Shown in pieces: positions 57,208-64,000 of a DNA stretch of 64,000 nt; the stretch's first letter is position 1, and each line of letters opens with the position of its first letter. The notes under the pieces were generated by a model, which saw only the letters and a list, made by a program, of their open reading frames with translations, did not search any database and was not told the DNA's origin. The stretch is taken from the NCBI GenBank assembly GCA_017871115.1, contig JAFCIZ010000001.1:2461501-2525500 (forward strand). Direction: 5' to 3'. Both the position numbers and the translations under genes were made by a program. Source of the stretch: Cunninghamella blakesleeana (taxonomy: Eukaryota; Mucoromycota; Mucoromycetes; Mucorales; Cunninghamellaceae).

Positions 57208-60200
57208 TCACCACAATTCACATTTATTCCTTTTGTTCATTGCGCTACCAACTGGGCATTGGAATGCTTCAGCAAAATGTTTAGAGTTTTGAATAACCCC
57301 GTTAACACGCCATCTTGGAGGAGAATGTTCGTCAGCAAGTACCTATATATAAATAATAACAATGGTAGTAATAGTTAATTAATTTATTATTAATATTAAA
57401 TATCGTTTATATAATCTTATACTTCGGTTATTTATTTATTTATTTTTACCCATTGTGTTTCAGCTTCCTTAGTCATATTATTGCACCAAATACGACCAAA
57501 GTTTATAAAGAAAAGTTGGTTAGGTGTTAGATGTTGTAAACCAGGTAACAATGGATTATTATATTTTTTACTTTGTTTGTCGCTATCATATTGTCGTTTC
57601 CATGCAATATAGGCTTCACTTAATCCTCCATTATCGGCTATATTTTCACCTAATGTTTGTTTCCCATTAATATGTAATTTTTCTCCATAGTTTGTATCGA
57701 TTGTATAGTTGGAATATTGATCAATGAAACATTGTGCCCTTTCATCGAAGGCGTTAGCCGTTATATCCGTCCACCATTCTGCTAATCTTCCTTCACCGTC
57801 ATAATGTCTTCCAGCATTATCAAATCCATGCTAATGTTTTTATTAAATAAAAAAATAAAAAATAAAAATGCTTAGTTTAATATAAAAAATATAATGTTTT
57901 ATATATTTATAGATAATTACTGTAAGCTCGTGACCAATGACCATACCAATGCCACCATATTGTAAATAATCTAAAATAAATAAACGAACAATATATAAAT
58001 ATGAGTCATTATTTGAGGCAATAATAATAATAATTGTATATAAAAATTTTACCTGGATAGTTAGGGCCAAATAATGGATATTGTAAAATGCCAGCAGGGA
58101 CTACAATCTAGTGAAATAAAATAATAAAGAAAGAGAATAATAAAAAATATGTTAAATACATATAATGAATTGTATTTATAATAATCATAAACTTGAAAGT
58201 TCTTTACTTCATTGAATGATGGGTTACAATAAGCATTCACGTCTTGCGGATTCATAATCCATTTAGATTTATCAGTTTCTTTACCGACACTTTCCCATGC
58301 TTTTTTAGTATTGAATCGTTGGCTAGCAAGGTAGTTACCAAAGTAGTCTTTTTCACTCAATTCTAAACCAGAGTAATATTCAGAAAGTGAGACTGGAGAA
58401 TTTATATCAGGTGTTCCTGTAGGATAACCAATCTTGAGAACCAATTTATTTACCTAAATAAATAATATTAATAAAAATATAGAAAATATGAATCTGATTC
58501 TTATTTTTCATCGTCTTTTTTTTTTTAATAGATATATAATCTCTTTTTTTATAAGAGCACCAACTATTATTTGGTTTTTTATATATATATATATATAATT
58601 TTTTTTATGTATATTATTTTATATATGGTATATACTTTTACATAATTTTTTTTATAATTTCAATTTTTTTTTCTCTCTTACTTTTTCAATAGCCTTTTCT
58701 CTAGTACTATCATCTAACCAAGGTAATTCATGTAATCGATCAACAAAAGATTCTTTAAGAGATTGAAAAAAGTTATCAGCACGTTTCTTTTCTTGATCAC
58801 TAAATTTAGCTTGAACAAATAATCTTCCAGCCAAGAAACCAACTGACTCATCTACTTGTTTTAAACAGGTTTCCCATCGTGGTTGAGTCACTTTTGCATT
58901 AGTACCTTGAAGAACTGCATTCAATTTTTGACTAGGTTTGCGGATTTCTTCACCAAGTGCAACTACATAACCATCAACCACACGCCAAAGCAAATATCCT
59001 AAAATAGTTTCAGGAGTGGCTTTGTCAATAAGTGAGACAGTAATGTTGCCAATATAAGTAGGTGAATTCACAATTACAGTATCTTGATGAGGTGTAGAAG
59101 GTGGTTGTAAATCAGTCAATAATAAATCCCAATCAATAATAGGTGACAATTTAGTTAATTCTGATAAGGTAAGAGGGTTATAGGTCTTGGTACGGTCAAG
59201 AACGTCATTAAGGTCATCACTTAATGATGCCAATTTCTTTTCAAAGTCAACAATGGATTTGGCTATTTTTTTAACGTCATGTTCTTGTTCACCAAAAATG
59301 TTGTTATTGTTATTGCCATTGCTATTAGTAGAACCCATAATTAATTGAATGGTTTCTTCTACTGTTTCTAAAAGAGTATTGATTACATTTTCATTTTTAT
59401 AATATTCCTTGGATGGCAAAGTAAGGCCAGATTGTACCAATTGAATAGAATTTACTTCAGGTTTAATAGGATCCTATTTTTTTAATATATATATATATAT
59501 ATATAAAATAATAAAATAAATGGTTATTAATATTGTTTATATATATATTATCAGAGGAAAAATAAAAACTTACAGCATCGATATTGAATTGGAAGAAAGG
59601 AGCAATACCATATTGGAATGAGGTGATCATAGCTTTTGTAAATTGTTTTGTTGAAGGTTTATTACCATTTTTATCAATAGAATAAATGGTTCTGATTTCT
59701 TTTAAAAGTGGTAAAATAGGTTCAATACTTTTCGCGTTAATAACATCTTCATTCATGCAAGAATCGTACAAATTTTTCACCATATAAAAATTTTGTTTAT
59801 CGACCAATTTTTCAGAACTGGATAATGTTGATCCTTCTTTTTCTGTAAAATCTTGCGTTACAATACCACGTAAAACTTTTTTATTTTCAGCTGCAACTAA
59901 GGTAAATGCGCGAACCACTGATTCGCCTTCAGGAATAGCATGATTTTTTTTCCAGTTATTGCCTGATTATTAATTTTTTAACAATATATATAAATAAACA
60001 TAAATATGGATAAGTACTTCCCAAATAAAAACTGCACAAACTATTAACTAGTACAAATATCAACTACTATTCTTATTCGCTATATATACATCACTTACAA
60101 GTATAGGCATAAAAATCTTCACAAGGATCAACAGTTTGATCTATATCTTGAAGAACTTGAGCAGCTGTTAAAACACACTCAGGAGTTAAACAAAGGGGCT

Positions 60201-60572
60201 ATATAACATTATATAAATATTATAAATATAAAGAATAATAATTAAATAAAAGGATACATATACTTTAGTATCTAGTTTCTTATATATTAATATATTAAAT
60301 AAGCTTACAGTTGTATCATTATCTTTAATAGGCGGAATAGGTGTAGCTTTATCATTATTACCATACACCCGACAAACATATAAACTAATAAACACAGCTA
60401 AAAATACAAATAATCCAATGGAAACAACAAACAAGAGTTTTTCCAAAGTTGTAAATCGACCACTTTGAAGCTTGTTTTTTAAACGAATTACAAACCCTTC
60501 GTTATTGAATGATTGCGCTTCAGGATTTCTGCTATTGCTATTAAGGAGAGGTTCCCTTTCCTCTATTGACAT
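57208..60572 (-). CDS. M13 zinc metallopeptidase (neprilysin/ECE-like), copy B
   Basis: A tandem paralogue of copy A with the same exon pattern. It begins MSIEEREPLLNSNSR (same acidic dileucine) and has one membrane helix (LLFVVSIGLFVFLAVFISLY). It then has VDPCEDFYAYTCNNW, VIGHELTHGFDNAGRHYDGE (HExxH intact, again split by an intron before the last His), ENIADNGG and the closing KCELW. Differences from A are scattered: copy B has an Asn-rich insertion (NSNGNNNNNIFG), lacks about eight residues after ILNQDF/IVTQDF, and has a different linker before the C-terminus. It should be an active peptidase of the same type. A 322-bp block (58815-59136) is identical in A and B. Confidence 0.92.
58815..59136. 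repeat. 322-bp block identical to 54167-54488
   Basis: Copy B counterpart of the identical block. Just outside it, on both sides, substitutions between the copies start at once (GG/GA on one side, CAACAG/TAATAG on the other). Confidence 0.85.
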
Positions 60573-60988
60573 TTTTTTTTAACAAAATAACAAAAGAGAA
60601 AAAGTTGGAGAATAGAGTGTAAAAAAAGCTGTTTTTTTTTTTTTTTTTTTTGAATTTAAAGGATTTTATCGTTTTTGGTAAAAAAGTGTGCTGCGACTAC
60701 TAAAATATAAAAAAGGAAAAAAAAATCAAAACAAGAAAAATCCAGTGCATGAGCCGCATTTTTTACAGCCAAAAATTAAGTCCGGTTTTAACGGCGAAAA
60801 CTATATCTTTATTTGGAGAAGAATGATATGAATGTAACCCATCATTATTAATATTATACAGTATGTATTTACCAATTAATTAAATAAAAAAGCTTATAAA
60901 TAATTTATTATAAAATAGCAGCCCAATAGGTAATAAATTAAATAAAATAAAATTGATCAAAGTGTTAATATATATATATATATATTAT
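60573..60988. other. Intergenic region between ETT1-like and M13 copy B
   Basis: A T18 run near 60632-60650 and plain A+T DNA; TCCGG and ACGGCG lie near 60781-60796. No gene is seen. Confidence 0.5.
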
Positions 60989-62577
60989 TTATTCTTCATC
61001 TTTCCATTCTTCTAAAAATAATTCTAATCCTTCTGGTAAAGTAAAATCAGCCTCATCTTTTTCTTGGTATGATTTAGCTTCACGAATATATTTAACAACC
61101 TCTTTATAAAGTTTCTTTTGTTCTTCTTCATCAAATATTAAATTGGCTTCGTTTAAATAAGATTCTGCTAAGTCTGAATAAATTTGAGGTGACAAGGATT
61201 CAGTCTTCTTCATAGCTTCTTCAGCATCTAAGAAGTATTTTTTGGCTAAAAAATAAAATAATAAAAAATAAAATAAAATAAATCATCCATAAGTACATTG
61301 ATTAAAAATGGAAATAATGTATATATTGCATTTTGCAATTATTACCTAAAATAATAGCATTATAAGCATTCTGTTCTTCCTCAGTTCTTTCAGTTCTGTT
61401 ATCATCATTATTTTCATTTTCATCTGCACGTTCGAGCCAGTAATTAGCTAATGATAAGTTTAAAAGTCCAAGATCTGATAAAACACGTTGATTATCGGCT
61501 TCCTCTATGTATTAATTAATAAATACCATTAAAATCATTAATCTTAATTTTAAAAAATAACAAAGTAAAAAAAAAAAAGTGTGCAAGTGATTCATCCTAT
61601 TTTATTTTATATTTACTTACTTTCTAAAACACGTTTAAAAATAGTTTCAGCCCAATTTGTGAATTTACATCTGGAGTTAAAATCAACATATAATTCGCCA
61701 TGTTTTTCAGCAGCATTTGCAATATCTATTAAGATTGCATTTGATATAGTTGAGTAAGAAGCCACTTTGTCCAAAGTTTCTAATGCACTGGTTGCCTTTT
61801 CAGGAATTTCATCTGTCGATTCAGTAATTAAAGACGATGCCTAGAAAAAATAAAAAATAAACGAGATTGGATTAATAAAATTATTAACTCTGTTATCCTC
61901 ATTATCGCAAATAAAAGCAAAAAATATACATATATATATATTACCTTTATTAACCCTATTTTACCCAAAACAGATTTTATCTTATAAATCACTTCTTCAT
62001 GTTTTTCTTTTTCCTTTTCATCAGTAAGCTGATTATAATGATCCAATCCATCTAGCAATCGTTCTTCAGCAGCTTCTAAATAAGAATCCAAATCTTCTTC
62101 TTCATTAATAAATCCGAGTTCATATAAAGCTGATCCATATGTATAATAAAAAAGTGGTGGTAAGGATTGTTCTGATTCCCAGTTGCGTAAAATACGATCC
62201 GATTCATGAATTGTTCCACGTAATAAAGCTAAGGCTTCGGAAGGATTTTTTTCTATATTTAAAAAAATACATAGCAAAAATAAGTCAATACATAAATAGA
62301 TAAATATATATAATATTAATAAACAAAAGATCAACTAATAGTAAAATATTTCAGCTTTATATATATTTATATTACCTAGTTTGCTCATAGCATCTTCAAA
62401 TAACGCAGCTGCTTCACCAACTTCGTCGCCTTCTTCAACAACACGATCAATCACAACTGTTTGGGCATTTTCAGGAATTTCATTATTATTTACCTCAGTT
62501 TTGGCTTTCTTATTGGTATCTTTGTTTGCTGCTGCACTACTTTTTAAACCTCTTGGTCTTTTTTTATCAGCTTTCAT
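60989..62577 (-). CDS. ETT1/NRO1-like TPR-type protein
   Basis: Five exons. The N-terminal segment, MKADKKRPRGLKSSAAANKD, is basic and looks like a nuclear localisation signal. It is followed by an all-helical protein with ALALLRGTIHESDRILRNW, FYYTYGSALYELGF, RVLSDLGLLNLSLANYWLER and YSDLAESYLNEANLIFDEEE. This order and the LxRGxVHExDRxLR-type segment match the ETT1/NRO1 family, whose yeast member aids translation termination and whose fission-yeast member binds the prolyl hydroxylase Ofd1 in oxygen sensing. It ends LEEWKDEE and a stop. Helical repeats are degenerate, so the assignment rests on the N-terminal pattern and overall layout. A generic TPR protein is the alternative. Confidence 0.68.
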
Positions 62578-62949
62578 ATTAAAAAAATATATATGATATG
62601 GTAAAAAAAAAAAAAAAAAAAAGTGAGAAAAAGGAAAAAGAGTCAAAATTTTTATTTTTATCTTAAAAAATGCGGAACTTAAATAAAAATTTAAGCAAGA
62701 AAAAATCATCTCATTTTATGATTAAAATAATTATTACAGTAATTATTATAATCATACTTTCAATTCAACTAGCATTTTTATTTAATTTTATACTTATTTT
62801 TATTAATATTTAAATATATATTATTATATACATCTGAAAATTTAACCAAAAAACAATCCAAGTAAAAATGACCATCATATTATTCATAAAAATTATATAT
62901 TTTATTAATTTACGATGAAATAGAGCCAGTCGAACACAGTATAAAAAAG
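62578..62949. other. Intergenic region between ETT1-like and tRNA-Leu
   Basis: A19 run near 62603-62622 and A+T DNA. No gene is seen. Confidence 0.5.
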
Positions 62950-63034
62950 GGTAATTTGGCCGAGTTGGTCTAAGGCGCGGCACTCAAGTTGCCGTCTTCG
63001 TATGAAGGCAGGAGTTCGAATCTCCTAGTTACCA
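62950..63034 (+). tRNA. tRNA-Leu(CAA)
   Basis: An 85-nt cloverleaf with acceptor stem GGTAATT/AGTTACC (one G-U pair), box A TGGCCGAGTTGG, anticodon stem CGGCA/TGCCG closing the loop CTCAAGT (anticodon CAA), a long class II variable arm and T-arm GGAG TTCGAATC TCC. No intron is present. It reads UUG. The discriminator A is followed in the DNA by CCA, then by T5, which suits a Pol III terminator. Confidence 0.93.
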
Positions 63035-64000
63035 CCATTTTTATTTAAAATAATTATTTTATGTACCACAACTTGTTCATTATAATTTAATTTGTTTAAA
63101 AGATGAAATTTCCTTTTATAGTTTTGGAAAGTAGATAGTTTTATAGTTTAATTTAGCTGTAGTGAGCACCAGTATCTTGTTTTATAAGTAGTTACAACTT
63201 AGTTTAGATTAATAATTTAAAATAAAATAAAGCATAATATAATACAAAATAATATTGGATAATAATCAACAATATTAATATAAAATAAATACAATCTTTA
63301 GCTAAAAAGATGAGTTAATAGACTTATTTGTTATAAGCACTGTTGTGTAAATTTTTGGTTGTGTTATGTGGGTTTTTGGTTAAGATTTATTTTTGAAATG
63401 AGGAATGAGTATTATAAGTTATATTTGGAGTATATAATAAGTTTCCAGTGAGCACCAGTTCCTGTTTTATAAGTAGAACGACTTAATATAAAGGAATAGA
63501 AAATTAAAAAAATAAAATAAAATAAAAAAAATAAAAGAAAATAAAATAAAGATTATAAGTAAAATATAAGCAGGATTAAAGCAAAAGTTTAATGACCGCC
63601 GAGTAAAATAAGTAGTAAAGAGTTTAAATGATTTAGATCAGTAGTATAGAATATTTAAGTGAATAAATATTATAAAATAAGATAGTATATAATAATATAA
63701 AATATTATAAAGTAAAAATAAAATAAAAATAAAATAATTTGTTAAATAAAAAATAGATAAGTTCAATAATTGAATATGTTATAGTAAGTTAAAATAAAAA
63801 AATTTAAAATTATAAAGTTTGTTTTATAAAGTGGACAAGTTCAATAATTATTTAGTAGATAATAATTTATTATAAAAATTTGACAATTTAAGAGAAAGAA
63901 AGAGAAAAAAATTGGTTCTATTTATATTTAAAAAAATTAAAAAAATTATTTAAAGTATATTGAGAGTAGGGAAAAGATATGGAAGTGACTTTCATATTGA
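63035..64000. other. AT-rich DNA downstream of the tRNA
   Basis: No gene is seen. Contains a Pol III-type T run directly after the tRNA and an imperfect direct repeat of about 30 bases (63161-63191 and 63447-63476). Confidence 0.5.
63161..63476. repeat. Imperfect direct repeat pair near tRNA-Leu
   Basis: AGTGAGCACCAGT followed by TGTTTTATAAGTAG-like sequence occurs at 63161-63191 and again at 63447-63476, 286 bases apart, with two or three differences. It may be the remnant of an old insertion near a tRNA gene, but no coding or terminal structure was found. Confidence 0.5.

Overview
The window is nuclear DNA from an intron-rich, strongly AT-rich fungus. Every gene on both strands is broken by short GT..AG introns, many bounded by GTAAGT/GTATGT donors and T-rich tracts, and intergenic DNA is almost pure A+T with long homopolymers. 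An SSB-type Hsp70, TVP18, a VRG4-type GDP-mannose transporter and a KRE9/KNH1-like GPI protein point to a fungus. An ABCD4-type transporter, a KMT5/SUV420 enzyme with SET domain and an E2F-like site at MCM5 fit an early-diverging lineage (Mucoromycota-like) better than an ascomycete yeast; this placement is inference.

Layout. 0.4-9 kb: HAT1 (histone acetyltransferase) and an NAPE-PLD/FMP30-like hydrolase on the minus strand, divergent from a long KMT5 H4K20 methyltransferase. 9.5-17 kb: FCF2 (pre-rRNA processing, minus), TVP18 (nine exons), a DUF202 membrane protein and a 42-residue single zinc-knuckle microprotein (plus). 17-19.8 kb: gene-poor DNA with exon-like islands and a decayed M13 peptidase pseudogene. 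19.9-31 kb: SSB-type Hsp70 (minus) divergent from SmE (plus), then ABCD4-like and divergent poly(A)-polymerase-like genes (minus). 31-40 kb: KRE9/KNH1-like GPI protein and ERMP1/Pff1 M28 peptidase (minus), VRG4 (plus). 41.6-45.3 kb: MCM5 (plus). 46-52 kb: an acidic disordered protein with four copies of a basic phospho-site motif, and a class-B bHLH factor (minus). 52.7-60.6 kb: a tandem pair of M13 peptidases sharing a 322-bp identical block. 61-62.6 kb: ETT1/NRO1-like. 62.95 kb: tRNA-Leu(CAA).

Most genes are housekeeping (chromatin, replication, RNA processing, secretory pathway) with no operon-like logic. The unusual points are the M13 family (two live copies, one pseudogene, probable gene conversion), the four-motif acidic protein, the zinc-knuckle microprotein, the poly(A)-polymerase-like gene with a Ser-rich insertion, and promoter architecture (pyrimidine tracts on the coding strand; E2F-like and E-box motifs). 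No mobile element with coding capacity, no CRISPR and no viral gene was seen.
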